From RUG100 sp050953405 (lineage in GTDB: Bacteria; Bacillota; Clostridia; Peptostreptococcales; Anaerovoracaceae), in assembly GCA_050953405.1 (NCBI GenBank), contig JBMNMP010000003.1:455783-519782 (forward strand): a stretch of 64,000 bases of DNA, written 5' to 3'. The notes beneath the pieces are model-generated. The model saw only the letters and a list, made by a program, of their open reading frames with translations, was not told where the DNA came from and did no database searches. Both the position numbers and the translations under genes were made by a program. Below are positions 1 through 9,276 of the stretch, piece after piece. Every line of letters starts with the position of its first letter. Positions within the stretch are counted from its first letter, which is position 1.

Positions 1-1
1 C

Positions 2-169
2 AAACTCACTCACTTGGAGGTGCTGGAGAAAGACCTCAAGGTCATGGATTCTACAGCTGCTTCACTGTGCAGGGATAATGATATCAGCATACACGTCTTC
101 GCGATCGCCGAAGACGGCAACGTGATGAAGGCTGTATGCGGTGAAAAGATCGGAACCATAATTACTTAG
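2..169 (+). CDS. pyrH: UMP kinase, C-terminal end (partial)
   Basis: This is the 3' end of a reading frame that enters from the left edge and stops with TAG just before the frr ribosome binding site. The 55 visible residues include the KVMDSTAASLC and ISIHVF stretches and a C-terminal GEKIGTIIT, which match the end of bacterial UMP kinase (UMP to UDP, pyrimidine nucleotide synthesis in the cytosol). Its place directly upstream of frr is the usual bacterial order pyrH-frr-uppS. The catalytic and UMP-binding parts lie outside the window, so the call rests on the C-terminus and the synteny. Confidence 0.85.
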   Translation, partial: KLTHLEVLEKDLKVMDSTAASLCRDNDISIHVFAIAEDGNVMKAVCGEKIGTIIT

Positions 170-179
170 GAGGAAAAAA

Positions 180-737
180 ATGAGTGATCAAGTACAGGCA
201 ACGTTAGAGGAAAAAATCGCAAAGACATTGTCGAACCTGAAGGAAGAACTGAATACGGTCAGGGCAGGGAGAGCCAATCCTTCTCTGCTTGACAAGATAC
301 AGGTCAACTATTACGGAGTGCCCACGCCGCTGAAGCAGCTGGCAAATGTGGCCTGCCCCGATGCGAGGACCATCGTGGTCACAGCCTTCGACCCCAAGTC
401 GAACGGCGATATAGAAAAGGCCATCCAGGCAGCTAATATCGGGATCAATCCCACAAATGACGGCAAGGTCGTCAGACTGGTGATGCCGCAGCTGACCGAG
501 GAGAGAAGAAAAGAACTGGCCAAGCAGGTAAGGGGAATCGGCGAGGAATCCAAAGTCTCCGTCAGGAACCTCAGAAGAAAGGCCATTGAAGACATCAAGA
601 AGGAAGAGAAAGCCGGCGATCTCACGGAAGACGATTCCCGTGAAGATCAGGACGACGTCCAGAAGGTCGTTGATAAGGCTATCGCCGACATCGACGGGAT
701 CATCGAAAACAAGGACAAGGAGATCATGGAAGTATAG
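180..737 (+). CDS. frr: Ribosome recycling factor
   Basis: This 185-residue protein has the standard length of ribosome recycling factor, which with EF-G splits the post-termination ribosome. The family signature is clear: TVRAGRANPSLLDKI near residue 25, YYGVPTPLKQLANV near 44, and the C-terminal helix with VRNLRRKAIEDIKK near 128. The ATG follows a strong AGGAGG at 168-173. It lies between pyrH and uppS and is probably co-transcribed with them. No anomaly is visible. Confidence 0.97.
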   Translation: MSDQVQATLEEKIAKTLSNLKEELNTVRAGRANPSLLDKIQVNYYGVPTPLKQLANVACPDARTIVVTAFDPKSNGDIEKAIQAANIGINPTNDGKVVRLVMPQLTEERRKELAKQVRGIGEESKVSVRNLRRKAIEDIKKEEKAGDLTEDDSREDQDDVQKVVDKAIADIDGIIENKDKEIMEV

Positions 738-739
738 AT

Positions 740-1471
740 ATGCCTGATATGGACAGGATACCGTCTTCCGTTGCCATCATCATGGATGGCAATGGCAGGT
801 GGGCAAAAAAGAGAAATCTGCCCACGGTGCTGGGTAATAATGCCGGAATGAACGCATTGGTGGAGGCGGTCAGACATTCCTCGGATCTGGGGATAAAACA
901 CCTGACCGTCTATGCGTTTTCCACGGAGAACTGGAAGAGGTCCCGGGACGAGATCGGCGGCATCTTCAAGCTGCTGGTCAAGTTCGTGGACAGCAAGATC
1001 GACGAGCTGGACAGGGAAAACGTCAGGGTCAGAGTGCTGGGCGATTACCATGCGCTGCCGCGGATCTCCGTGGACAGGCTGGACCGCATGATGGCGAGGA
1101 CCGAAGACAACAGCGGTCTGCAGTTCAACATCTGCCTCAACTACGGCTCGAGGGACGAAATGAAAAGAGCCGTAGTCTCTATCGCCGAAAAGGTAAAGAA
1201 TGGCAGTCTCGATCCTGAAGACATAACTGAAGAAACCATATCCGAATATCTATATACTGGACAGGAAGGAATCCCGGATCCCGATCTTCTGATCAGGACA
1301 AGCGGAGAAGAGAGGCTGTCCAATTTTTTGCTGTGGCAGGTAGCTTACAGCGAGATGGTATTCACTGATGTGCTGTGGCCGGATTTCACACCGGAGATCT
1401 ACGACAGCGTGATCGAGGAATACCAGAGCAGGGACAGGAGATTCGGCGGGAGAAAGAAGGAGAAAAAATGA
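740..1471 (+). CDS. uppS: Isoprenyl transferase (undecaprenyl diphosphate synthase)
   Basis: The enzyme is a cis-prenyltransferase that extends farnesyl diphosphate with isopentenyl diphosphate to make the C55 carrier lipid for peptidoglycan. It has the diagnostic IIMDGNGRWAKKR motif near residue 14, with the catalytic Asp, FSTENWKRS near 61, and the C-terminal RTSGEERLSNFLLWQ motif near 185. Its 243 residues are normal for the family. It starts two bases after the frr stop, and its TGA overlaps the ATG of cdsA, which suggests translational coupling. The dxr and ispG genes of the same operon supply its isoprenoid precursors. Confidence 0.97.
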   Translation: MPDMDRIPSSVAIIMDGNGRWAKKRNLPTVLGNNAGMNALVEAVRHSSDLGIKHLTVYAFSTENWKRSRDEIGGIFKLLVKFVDSKIDELDRENVRVRVLGDYHALPRISVDRLDRMMARTEDNSGLQFNICLNYGSRDEMKRAVVSIAEKVKNGSLDPEDITEETISEYLYTGQEGIPDPDLLIRTSGEERLSNFLLWQVAYSEMVFTDVLWPDFTPEIYDSVIEEYQSRDRRFGGRKKEKK

Positions 1472-2259
1472 AGACCAGAATATTGTCCGGCTTGATAATG
1501 CTGCCGTTGCTGGTGGTGATCCTGCTGGGCGACTACATATTGTTTGCGGCCTGCTTTGTCATTGGTCTCATGGGAGTTTATGAATTTTACAAGGGCTTCC
1601 ACGCAATCGACATAAAGCCGTGTTATCCTATCGCGGTAGCTTCGGCGATCGGGCTCTACCTGATCGAACTGCTGACGCACGACAACAGATGGTACATGCT
1701 GTGGCTGTTTCTGACGGTACTGGCATGTCTGCTGTATCTCTTCAATATCGAGAAGAGAAAACTGGCTGATGCAATGGCTACACTTGTGGGTATAGTATAT
1801 GTGGTATTCTTCTCTTTCCACCTCACACTGGTGGACAGGACGGGCGATACCAGCATCATGGTCTGGCTGGTTGTCTTTGGAGCATTTGCCACCGATGTCA
1901 TGGCATATTTCACAGGTGTCGCCATCGGCAAGCACAAGCTGTGCCCCAAGATCAGCCCCAAGAAGACGATAGAAGGTTCGCTGGGAGGCATTGCCGGCAG
2001 CATAATAATATGCGGACTGTTCGGCTGGTTCTTCGCACGCGAATATTTCATACACTGCGTGATCATCGGCGCCCTCTGCGGTGTCGTGTCACAATTCGGC
2101 GACCTGACGGCCAGCATCTTCAAGCGCAAGATGGGGATCAAGGACTATGGAAATCTGATCCCGGGCCACGGAGGGATACTCGACAGGTTCGACAGTGTCC
2201 TCTTCACAGCGCCGCTGGTGTACTATTACATAGAACTCATTATCAACAGAGGAGCTTAG
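1468..2259 (+). CDS. cdsA: Phosphatidate cytidylyltransferase
   Basis: CdsA makes CDP-diacylglycerol from CTP and phosphatidic acid at the membrane, the branch point of phospholipid synthesis. The 263-residue protein is almost entirely hydrophobic, with about seven or eight membrane segments. It carries the family signature near the C-terminus: SPKKTIEGSLGG near residue 168 and the QFGDLTASIFKRKMGIKDYG...PGHGGILDRFDS block near 212-250. I chose the ATG at 1468, which overlaps the uppS stop as ATGA, over longer in-frame starts inside uppS. The stop codon abuts the ATG of dxr. Confidence 0.95.
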   Translation: MKTRILSGLIMLPLLVVILLGDYILFAACFVIGLMGVYEFYKGFHAIDIKPCYPIAVASAIGLYLIELLTHDNRWYMLWLFLTVLACLLYLFNIEKRKLADAMATLVGIVYVVFFSFHLTLVDRTGDTSIMVWLVVFGAFATDVMAYFTGVAIGKHKLCPKISPKKTIEGSLGGIAGSIIICGLFGWFFAREYFIHCVIIGALCGVVSQFGDLTASIFKRKMGIKDYGNLIPGHGGILDRFDSVLFTAPLVYYYIELIINRGA

Positions 2260-3411
2260 ATGGTAAAGAAAATCGCGATCCTGGGCAGTACCGGATCCAT
2301 TGGTACACAGGCGCTCGATGTCTGCGATGAAAATAATGAAACGATGAAAGTGGTGGCTCTGGCCTGCGGTAAAAACGTGCGCCTGCTGTCACAACAGATA
2401 ACAAAATATGCACCCGCTCTTGCGGTATGCGCCGAGGAAGCGGATGCACTGGAGCTGCAAAAGCAGCACCCGGGTACTGAGATCATGTACGGACGTGAGG
2501 GACTGATCGCAGCGGCTACAGGCGACTGTGACATAGTGCTCAACGCTCTCATGGGAATCAGGGGACTGGAGCCCACTTATAAGGCGATCTGTGCCGGCCG
2601 CGATATCGCACTGGCTAACAAGGAAACGCTGGTAGCCGGCGGCGAGCTGGTGATGAAGGCGGTCGCTGACAACAATGTACAGCTGCTGCCGGTGGATAGC
2701 GAACACAGCGCTATTTTTCAATGCCTGCAGGGAAACAGCGGCAATGCGATCTCGCGCATCCTGCTGACAGGCAGCGGCGGGCCGTTCAGGACATATTCGG
2801 CAGATGCCCTTCAGAGGGTGACCAGGGAGCAGGCCCTGAGGCATCCGCGCTGGAAGATGGGACCGAAGATCACTATCGATTCGGCCACCATGATGAACAA
2901 GGGACTGGAAGTGATCGAAGCCAAGTGGCTCTTCGGTGTGGATATCGATCAGATACAGGTGGTCATCCATCCGCAGAGCATCGTGCATTCGATGGTGGAA
3001 TTCGAGGACAGCGCGGTGATCGCGCAGCTGGGCGTGCCCGATATGAAGGTGCCTATCGCTTATGCCCTCACATATCCGAGGAGGGTGAAAAACGACTTTG
3101 AGAAGCTGGATTTTTCGAAGGCCATGGATCTGAAATTCGAAAAGCCGGATATGGAAAAATTCCGCTGTCTCAAGATAGCTTATGAGGCGATAACAGCCGG
3201 AGGCGCTGCACCTGTTATCATGAACGGCGCCAACGAAGTGCTGGTGGACCTCTTCCTGAAGGGGAAGATCAGGTTCACTCAGATAACGAGGTATTTGGAA
3301 AATATAATGAACCAGAGCTATGAGGGCGGGGAGATGACCCTCGAAGGCATACTGGCTGTCGACGAGGAAGTCCGGGCCAGGACTCTGGAAATGTGCGGGG
3401 AAAGTGAATGA
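2260..3411 (+). CDS. dxr: 1-deoxy-D-xylulose 5-phosphate reductoisomerase
   Basis: Dxr carries out the first committed step of the MEP isoprenoid pathway, converting DXP to MEP with NADPH and a divalent metal. The 383-residue protein begins with the Rossmann motif ILGSTGSIGTQ. It has ALANKETLVAGGELV near residue 118, the metal and substrate region PVDSEHSAIFQCL near 144, the HPRWKMGPKITIDSATMMNKGLE region near 200 and the HPQSIVHSMVEF motif near 236. All expected elements are present. It starts immediately after cdsA and its stop overlaps the ATG of rseP. Confidence 0.97.
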   Translation: MVKKIAILGSTGSIGTQALDVCDENNETMKVVALACGKNVRLLSQQITKYAPALAVCAEEADALELQKQHPGTEIMYGREGLIAAATGDCDIVLNALMGIRGLEPTYKAICAGRDIALANKETLVAGGELVMKAVADNNVQLLPVDSEHSAIFQCLQGNSGNAISRILLTGSGGPFRTYSADALQRVTREQALRHPRWKMGPKITIDSATMMNKGLEVIEAKWLFGVDIDQIQVVIHPQSIVHSMVEFEDSAVIAQLGVPDMKVPIAYALTYPRRVKNDFEKLDFSKAMDLKFEKPDMEKFRCLKIAYEAITAGGAAPVIMNGANEVLVDLFLKGKIRFTQITRYLENIMNQSYEGGEMTLEGILAVDEEVRARTLEMCGESE

Positions 3412-4418
3412 CAATAATATATGCGATATTAATGTTCTGTTTTCTGATATTGATACATGAATTCGGGCATTTTATAGCAGCAAAGGGCTGCGGGGTACAG
3501 GTCAATGAATTTGCGCTGGGCATGGGTCCTGCTATCTTCCAGAAGAAGAAAGGCGAGACCCTTTATTCACTGCGCTGTCTGCCGATAGGCGGATACTGCG
3601 CCATGGAGGGTGAAGATGAGGACTCAGAGAACCCGCGGGCTTTCAACCATAAAAAGGCGTGGCAGAAAGCCGTCATTGTATGCGCCGGGGCGGCGATGAA
3701 CGTCATCCTGGCCATCATATTGATGTGCATCGTGACTTACTATATCGGCGTGGCTACGACGACGATAGCGGATTTCTCCAAGGGATCCCTGGCCCAGGAA
3801 GCGGGCCTCGCGTCCGGCGACCGCATCGTACAGATAGATAACCGGAAGATCAAAAAATGGGACGATGTCAGCGGAGTGCTGGAGGACAAGAAAAAGGGCG
3901 ATGTGGTAGCGATAACTGTTGAAAGGGACGGCGCCAGAAAGGTCGTGGAAACACCTCTGATCAGGGCGTCAGGCAGGACGATGATCGGGATCACACCGAA
4001 GATGGAGAAAAACGCGGGACTGGCTGTGGTCCAGGGGTTCAAATCCACCTGGGGACTAACCAAACAGATGTATGATATCATCAGGCAGCTGGTTACCGGA
4101 AAGGTATCCACAAAACAGCTGTCGGGCCCGGTAGGTATCGTGGCCATAGTGGGGCAGACCGCAAAACAGGGCGTCATCTATCTGATCTATCTGATGGCGC
4201 TGATCAGTCTCAACCTGGGAGTATTCAACATGCTGCCGTTTCCGGCACTGGACGGAGGGCGGCTTGCATTCATAGTGATAAGAAAGATCACGGGCAAAGT
4301 GATCACAGATTCCATCGAGGCGAAGGTGAACCTTGCGGGTCTGATGTTGCTGTTCGGCCTGATGATATATGTGACCTGGAACGATATAATGCGGTTCATA
4401 GTGCCGCACTTCCAGTAA
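3408..4418 (+). CDS. rseP: RIP metalloprotease (site-2 protease family)
   Basis: This is an integral-membrane zinc protease of the RseP/RasP type that cuts transmembrane substrates such as anti-sigma factors and signal peptides. The first membrane segment holds the HEFGH zinc motif (about residues 17-21). A single PDZ domain lies around residues 110-190, and the C-terminal membrane segment has the third zinc ligand in NMLPFPALDGGR near residue 277. The length of 336 residues fits Gram-positive members. It overlaps dxr by ATGA and sits 16 bases upstream of ispG. Its own substrates cannot be inferred here. Confidence 0.95.
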   Translation: MTIIYAILMFCFLILIHEFGHFIAAKGCGVQVNEFALGMGPAIFQKKKGETLYSLRCLPIGGYCAMEGEDEDSENPRAFNHKKAWQKAVIVCAGAAMNVILAIILMCIVTYYIGVATTTIADFSKGSLAQEAGLASGDRIVQIDNRKIKKWDDVSGVLEDKKKGDVVAITVERDGARKVVETPLIRASGRTMIGITPKMEKNAGLAVVQGFKSTWGLTKQMYDIIRQLVTGKVSTKQLSGPVGIVAIVGQTAKQGVIYLIYLMALISLNLGVFNMLPFPALDGGRLAFIVIRKITGKVITDSIEAKVNLAGLMLLFGLMIYVTWNDIMRFIVPHFQ

Positions 4419-4434
4419 GCTGAGGAGGCATTCG

Positions 4435-5478
4435 ATGACAAGAGCGGTACAATGCGGAAGCGTACAGATCGGCGGCGGAGCCCCGGTATCCATACAGTCG
4501 ATGACGAATACGGATACCAGAGACGTGGCCGCTACTGCAGCCCAGATAAAGAAACTGCAGCAGGCCGGCTGTGAGATAATCAGACTGGCGATACCTGACA
4601 TGGCTGCGGCAAAGGCCTTTGGAGAGATACGAAAAGAAGTAGATATCCCCATGGTGGCCGATATACATTTTGATTACCGTCTTGCGATCGCGGCCATAGA
4701 GAACGGTGCCCACAAGATACGCATCAATCCGGGCAACATCGGCGGGCGCGACAAGGTGACGGCGGTGGTCAGAGCTGCCAGAGAGCACGGCATACCCATC
4801 AGGGTCGGCGTCAACTCCGGATCCCTGGAGAAGGATATACTGAAGAGGGACGGCGGAGTGACCGCGTCCGGGCTGGTGGAGAGCGCCTTGAGACAGGTAA
4901 AGGTCCTTGAGGATATGAACTTCCGCGACATCGTGATCTCGCTGAAATCTTCGGACGTGAAGATGAACACCGAAGCTTACCGCCTCATTTCCTCAAAGTG
5001 CGATTATCCACTGCACATCGGGGTGACCGAGGCGGGGACCCCTGAAGTGGGCAAAATAAAGTCGGCTGTAGGTCTGGGTACGCTGCTGCTGGAGGGCATC
5101 GGGGACACCATGCGGGTCTCGCTGACGGGTGACCCTGTCGAGGAAGTACTGACGGCAAGGAAGATACTGGCGGCGGCAGGTCTCAGGAAGGAAGCCATAA
5201 ACTTCGTGTCCTGTCCCACATGTGGCCGCACCAGGGTGGATCTGGTGAACATCGCTCAGGAAATCGAAGAAGCGGTCTCTACACTGAAACCCAGCAGGGA
5301 GATAACGGTAGCCGTCATGGGCTGCGAAGTGAACGGACCAGGTGAGGCGCGGGAAGCCGATATCGGCGTGGCCTGCGGCAGCGGGAAGGGCATCATATTC
5401 TCGCGGGGCGAGACGATAAAGACGGTAGACGAGAGTAAGATAACTGAAGAGATAGTGAAAATGGTAAGGGAGATATGA
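4435..5478 (+). CDS. ispG: 4-hydroxy-3-methylbut-2-enyl diphosphate synthase (flavodoxin/ferredoxin)
   Basis: IspG is a [4Fe-4S] enzyme of the MEP pathway that converts MEcPP to HMBPP. The 347-residue protein has the N-terminal TIM-barrel motifs PVSIQSMTNTDTRD near residue 17 and the HFDYRLAIAAIENGAHKIRINPGNIG region near 79. The three cluster ligands lie in FVSCPTCGRTR near residue 258 and MGCEVNGPGEA near 294. AGGAGG at 4423-4428 serves the ATG. It occupies the slot often held by proS in Bacillus. The stop overlaps the polC start as ATGA. Confidence 0.97.
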   Translation: MTRAVQCGSVQIGGGAPVSIQSMTNTDTRDVAATAAQIKKLQQAGCEIIRLAIPDMAAAKAFGEIRKEVDIPMVADIHFDYRLAIAAIENGAHKIRINPGNIGGRDKVTAVVRAAREHGIPIRVGVNSGSLEKDILKRDGGVTASGLVESALRQVKVLEDMNFRDIVISLKSSDVKMNTEAYRLISSKCDYPLHIGVTEAGTPEVGKIKSAVGLGTLLLEGIGDTMRVSLTGDPVEEVLTARKILAAAGLRKEAINFVSCPTCGRTRVDLVNIAQEIEEAVSTLKPSREITVAVMGCEVNGPGEAREADIGVACGSGKGIIFSRGETIKTVDESKITEEIVKMVREI

Positions 5479-8400
5479 GAATACTGGAACCGTATTTAAA
5501 AGATGGTTATCAATATGAGGTGACTCACGGCACGGTGATACGCGAGAGCGGAGCGCTGCGTCTGGAAATCCACCTCAATTTTGTTGTGCCTTTCAAAGAG
5601 CTTCCGGCTGTCAAGCAGAGGGTCATGGATATGATACCGGGACTGACGGACGTGGAGCTGGTATTTAAATACGATGACATGGCAGAGGATCGCGGAGAAG
5701 TCATCAGGGACTATCTGGACTATATGATCGCTTATGCCGAGCGCAAGGGCGGTGCGGTCGCCAATGCCATCGAACAGGAGCGTGTCCGTGAAGAAGAAGG
5801 CAGGCTGGTGGTCTCCGCTCTGGGACAGAGGGCTGTGGAGCTGCTGAACGACAAGGTGGCCTCCGGATTTTCACACATGCTAAACCGTGCCTTCGATTAC
5901 GATATGGATGTCATCTTTGAAAACGACAGCGAAAAATATGCGGAGACAATCAGTACAGTAAAATCGGACCTCGAGAAGCCGGTCGTCAAACGTGCGGCCG
6001 CTGCGGCAGGGAACAAGGCAAAGATCGTGCCCATCAGGGGAGACAGATTGTTCGGCAGGAACTTCAGCGATGAGCCTCAGGAAATGAGGTCCATTGCCGA
6101 GGGTGATGAAGCGGTGACTGTAGAGGGCGAGATCTTCAGCGTGGAGACCAGGGAAGTGAAAAACAACAAGGTCCTCGTGAAATTCCTCTTTTCTGACCGC
6201 ACTACTTCCATGTGCAGCAAATTCTTTATTAAAGAAGAAAAGTGGCAGCAGATCAGCGGCGAGATCAAAGAAGGCGCCTGCGTGCGCGTGAACGGGAACC
6301 TGGAATGGGATTCCTTTGATAATGCTACCGTGCTCATGGCCCGGGGCATCAGGAAGGCGAGAAAGACCGAGCGCACGGATGAAGCCGAGGTGAAGAGGGT
6401 GGAGCTGCACTGCCACACCAAGATGAGCGCCATGGATGGACTCAACGAGGCCGAAGATATCGTGAAGAAGGCCATCGCCTGGGGCCAGCCGGCCGTTGCC
6501 ATTACCGATCACGGCGTGGTCCAGAGCTTTCCTGCTGCTGCCCATGCGGCGGGCGACAAGATCAAGATCATCTACGGCATGGAGGGCTATGTCTTTGAAG
6601 ATAAAGACTGCATCCGTGAAGACGGCAGCATCGATTACAAGAAGACCGGCGTCAACCACATCATACTGATCGCCAGGAACCAGACGGGGCTGCTGAATCT
6701 CTACAAGCTGGTCTCCATGTCGCATCTGGAGTACTTTTACCGCAAGCCGAGGCTGCCCAAGTCTGTGCTGGCAGCTTACCGCGAAGGCCTCATCATTGGC
6801 TCGGCCTGCGAAGCGGGCGAGGTTTTCCGTGCCATCACGGGCGGCAAACCTGAAGAAGAGATCGAAGAGATCGCCGGGTTCTATGATTATCTGGAGATAC
6901 AGCCGCTGTGCAACAATCACTTCATGATCGCCAAGGGCATCGCGGAATCGGAGGAAGACCTCAAAGAGTTCAACCTCAGAGTCATTCGCCTCGGCGACAA
7001 GCTGGGAAAGCCGGTGGTGGCCACTACCGATGCTCACTACGGCGATAAAGAGGAAGCTATATACAGGAATATCCTCATGCACGGGCAGGGCTTTGCGGAC
7101 GAGGGCGGCCAGGGCCTCTACCTGCGCACCACGGATGAGATGCTGGCGGAGTTCGATTATCTGGAACCGGAGCTGGCAAAGAAGATAGTCATCGATAATA
7201 CGAGGATGATCGCCGACATGTGCGATGATCTGCAGCCGGTGCCCTCGGAGAAATGTCCCCCCAAGATCGAGAACTCGGAGAAGATCCTCAGGGACGAGTG
7301 CGAGCACAGAGCGGCCGAGAAATACGGTTCGCCGCTGCCGCAGCCCATCAGGGAAAGGCTGGATAAAGAGCTGGATTCTATCATCGGCAACGGCTATGCG
7401 GTCATGTACGTGGCCGCCAAGATGCTGGTGGACAAGTCGATGTCCGACGGGTATCTGGTAGGGTCCCGGGGCTCTGTAGGATCTTCATTTGCGGCCACCA
7501 TGGCAGGGATCACTGAGGTGAATCCTCTGGCACCGCATTATATCTGCCCCAAGTGCAAACATCTTGAGTGGGGCGATGAGAATGAATATGACTGCGGCGT
7601 TGATATGCCGACGAAGGTATGCCCCGAGTGCGGCACAGTGATGGATCAGGACGGCTTTTCGATACCGTTCGAGACCTTCCTGGGATTCTATGGCGACAAG
7701 GAACCTGATATAGACCTCAACTTTGCCGGTGAATACCAGAGCACGGCACATAAATATGTAGAAGAAATATTCGGAAGCGAAAACGTATACAAGGCGGGGA
7801 CCATCGGAACGGTCAAGGGAAAGACCGCTTACGGTTTTGTGATGAAATATTTTGAGGAGACCGGCCAGGCGGCCAACAAATACGAGATCGATCGCCTTAC
7901 GCAGAACTGTACCGGCGTCAAGAGGACCACAGGTCAGCATCCGGGCGGCATCATCATCGTGCCCCGCGGACGCGAGATCTACGAATTCTGCCCTGTGCAG
8001 CATCCGGCCAACGATTCCAAGACAGACATCGTGACTACACATTTCGATTATCACAGCATCGACCAGAACCTGCTCAAGCTGGATATCCTGGGCCATGATG
8101 TACCCTCGATGATCAGGCATCTTCAGGATATGACCGGGGTGGATCCGCTGACCGTGCCCCTGAAAGACGAAAAGGTGATCGGCATCTTCAACGGCATCGA
8201 AAGCCTAGACATCAAGGATCCGGACTACAGGTTCCGCCACGGCAGTTACGGGATCCCGGAGTTCGGCACCAAGTTCACGCGCCAGATGCTGGACGACACC
8301 AAACCCGACAAGTTCGCCGATCTGGTGCGCATATCCGGCTTTTCACACGGTACCGACGTTTGGGTCAACAACGCTCAGGAGCTGATCCGCAGCGGAGAGG

Positions 8401-9125
8401 CTACCATGAAGGAAGCCATCTCGGCACGGGACGATATCATGAACTATCTGATCCTCAAGGGCGTACCCAAGGGCGAAGCCTTCCAGATCATGGAGAAGGT
8501 AAGGAAGGGCAAGGGAGTCACCGACGAGCGCGTGGCCCTCATGAAGGAACACGGCGTTCCGGACTGGTACATAGAGTCCTGCAAGAAGATCAAGTATATG
8601 TTCCCGCGCGCGCACGCGGTAGCTTATGTAATGATGTCGTACCGTATTGCTTATTACAAAGTCTACTACCCCGTGGAGTTCTATGCGGTCTATCTGACAA
8701 CCAAGATCGCCGACTTCAACTGGGAAGTGATCAGGAACGGCGCTGCCAGCTGCCTTGACAGGATCGACGCTATCGGCCTCAAGGGAAAAAACGCGACTGA
8801 CAAGGAAAAGGACGAGGTCACGGTGCTCGAGGTCTGCTATGAAATGTTCTATCGCGGATATCAATTCGAGGATCCGTCGCTGGAGCACTCAAAAGCCATG
8901 CAGTTCACGGTGCGAGAGGGACGCGTGGTGGTGCCCCTTTGCGGCTTGAACGGCGTCGGAGAGACGGTAAGCCGGGCAATCGAAGAAGCTCAGCATGACA
9001 AGCCGTTCGAGACCGTTGAAGATATGCAGGTGAGGGCCAAAGTCAACAGTGCCGCCATTGAATCGCTGCGTCTCGCGGGCGTGATCGACGGCATGCCGGA
9101 AACCGATCAGATGTGCCTCTTTTAG
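5475..9125 (+). CDS. polC: DNA polymerase III alpha subunit, PolC type, lacking the exonuclease domain
   Basis: This is the replicative polymerase of low-GC Gram-positive bacteria. In order I see a PolC N-terminal region (about 1-200), an OB-fold (about 205-300), a PHP domain starting with VELHCHTKMSAMDG near 309, the palm with the catalytic aspartates in KEPDIDLNFAGEYQ near 745, the zinc-binding CPKCKH...CPECGT stretch near 690-720, and the C-terminal DQMCLF beta-clamp motif. The protein has 1216 residues against about 1430-1440 for typical PolC. The gap is specific: after GMEGYVFED (about 370) only about 17 residues precede NHIILIARNQTGLLNLYKLV (about 394), where the DEDD 3'-5' exonuclease normally sits. 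The frame is otherwise intact, so this is a clean domain absence and not a frameshift. It overlaps ispG by ATGA and ends the operon. Confidence 0.96.
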   Translation: MRILEPYLKDGYQYEVTHGTVIRESGALRLEIHLNFVVPFKELPAVKQRVMDMIPGLTDVELVFKYDDMAEDRGEVIRDYLDYMIAYAERKGGAVANAIEQERVREEEGRLVVSALGQRAVELLNDKVASGFSHMLNRAFDYDMDVIFENDSEKYAETISTVKSDLEKPVVKRAAAAAGNKAKIVPIRGDRLFGRNFSDEPQEMRSIAEGDEAVTVEGEIFSVETREVKNNKVLVKFLFSDRTTSMCSKFFIKEEKWQQISGEIKEGACVRVNGNLEWDSFDNATVLMARGIRKARKTERTDEAEVKRVELHCHTKMSAMDGLNEAEDIVKKAIAWGQPAVAITDHGVVQSFPAAAHAAGDKIKIIYGMEGYVFEDKDCIREDGSIDYKKTGVNHIILIARNQTGLLNLYKLVSMSHLEYFYRKPRLPKSVLAAYREGLIIGSACEAGEVFRAITGGKPEEEIEEIAGFYDYLEIQPLCNNHFMIAKGIAESEEDLKEFNLRVIRLGDKLGKPVVATTDAHYGDKEEAIYRNILMHGQGFADEGGQGLYLRTTDEMLAEFDYLEPELAKKIVIDNTRMIADMCDDLQPVPSEKCPPKIENSEKILRDECEHRAAEKYGSPLPQPIRERLDKELDSIIGNGYAVMYVAAKMLVDKSMSDGYLVGSRGSVGSSFAATMAGITEVNPLAPHYICPKCKHLEWGDENEYDCGVDMPTKVCPECGTVMDQDGFSIPFETFLGFYGDKEPDIDLNFAGEYQSTAHKYVEEIFGSENVYKAGTIGTVKGKTAYGFVMKYFEETGQAANKYEIDRLTQNCTGVKRTTGQHPGGIIIVPRGREIYEFCPVQHPANDSKTDIVTTHFDYHSIDQNLLKLDILGHDVPSMIRHLQDMTGVDPLTVPLKDEKVIGIFNGIESLDIKDPDYRFRHGSYGIPEFGTKFTRQMLDDTKPDKFADLVRISGFSHGTDVWVNNAQELIRSGEATMKEAISARDDIMNYLILKGVPKGEAFQIMEKVRKGKGVTDERVALMKEHGVPDWYIESCKKIKYMFPRAHAVAYVMMSYRIAYYKVYYPVEFYAVYLTTKIADFNWEVIRNGAASCLDRIDAIGLKGKNATDKEKDEVTVLEVCYEMFYRGYQFEDPSLEHSKAMQFTVREGRVVVPLCGLNGVGETVSRAIEEAQHDKPFETVEDMQVRAKVNSAAIESLRLAGVIDGMPETDQMCLF

Positions 9126-9170
9126 GGCGCTGATGACGGCGTTTTGTGTGCTCTGAGTGCAAAATACCGA

Positions 9171-9198
9171 TTGAATTAGAGGCAGAATCTGCTATAAT
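9171..9198 (+). promoter_or_regulatory. Sigma-A type promoter upstream of the MFS gene
   Basis: TTGAAT at 9171-9176 and a perfect TATAAT at 9193-9198 are separated by 16 bases. Transcription would start near 9205 and run into the strong hairpin at 9221, well before the MFS start at 9277. Confidence 0.6.
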
Positions 9199-9220
9199 AC
9201 TTTATGAAACCGAGTTGCGG

Positions 9221-9262
9221 AAAGCGTAAGTCCAGGTTAGCTGGACTTACGCTTTTATTTTT
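9221..9262 (+). terminator. Strong hairpin with T tract (terminator or attenuator)
   Basis: A perfect 15-bp stem (9221-9235 with 9241-9255), loop GTTAG, is followed by TATTTTT. It ends the polC operon. It also lies only about 16 bases downstream of the start point predicted from the promoter at 9171-9198, so it could attenuate the MFS gene. Confidence 0.8.
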
Positions 9263-9276
9263 GCGGAGGAAGAAAA

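Noticed and set aside
1375..1467. Longer N-terminus for cdsA reaching into uppS
   Set aside because: The upstream codons overlap the conserved end of uppS in another frame. ATG 1468 gives the usual ATGA coupling and a normal CdsA start.
5880..7307. Open frame of 475 codons on the minus strand within polC
   Set aside because: It is the shadow of the PHP and polymerase coding sequence. It has no ribosome binding site or recognisable domain.
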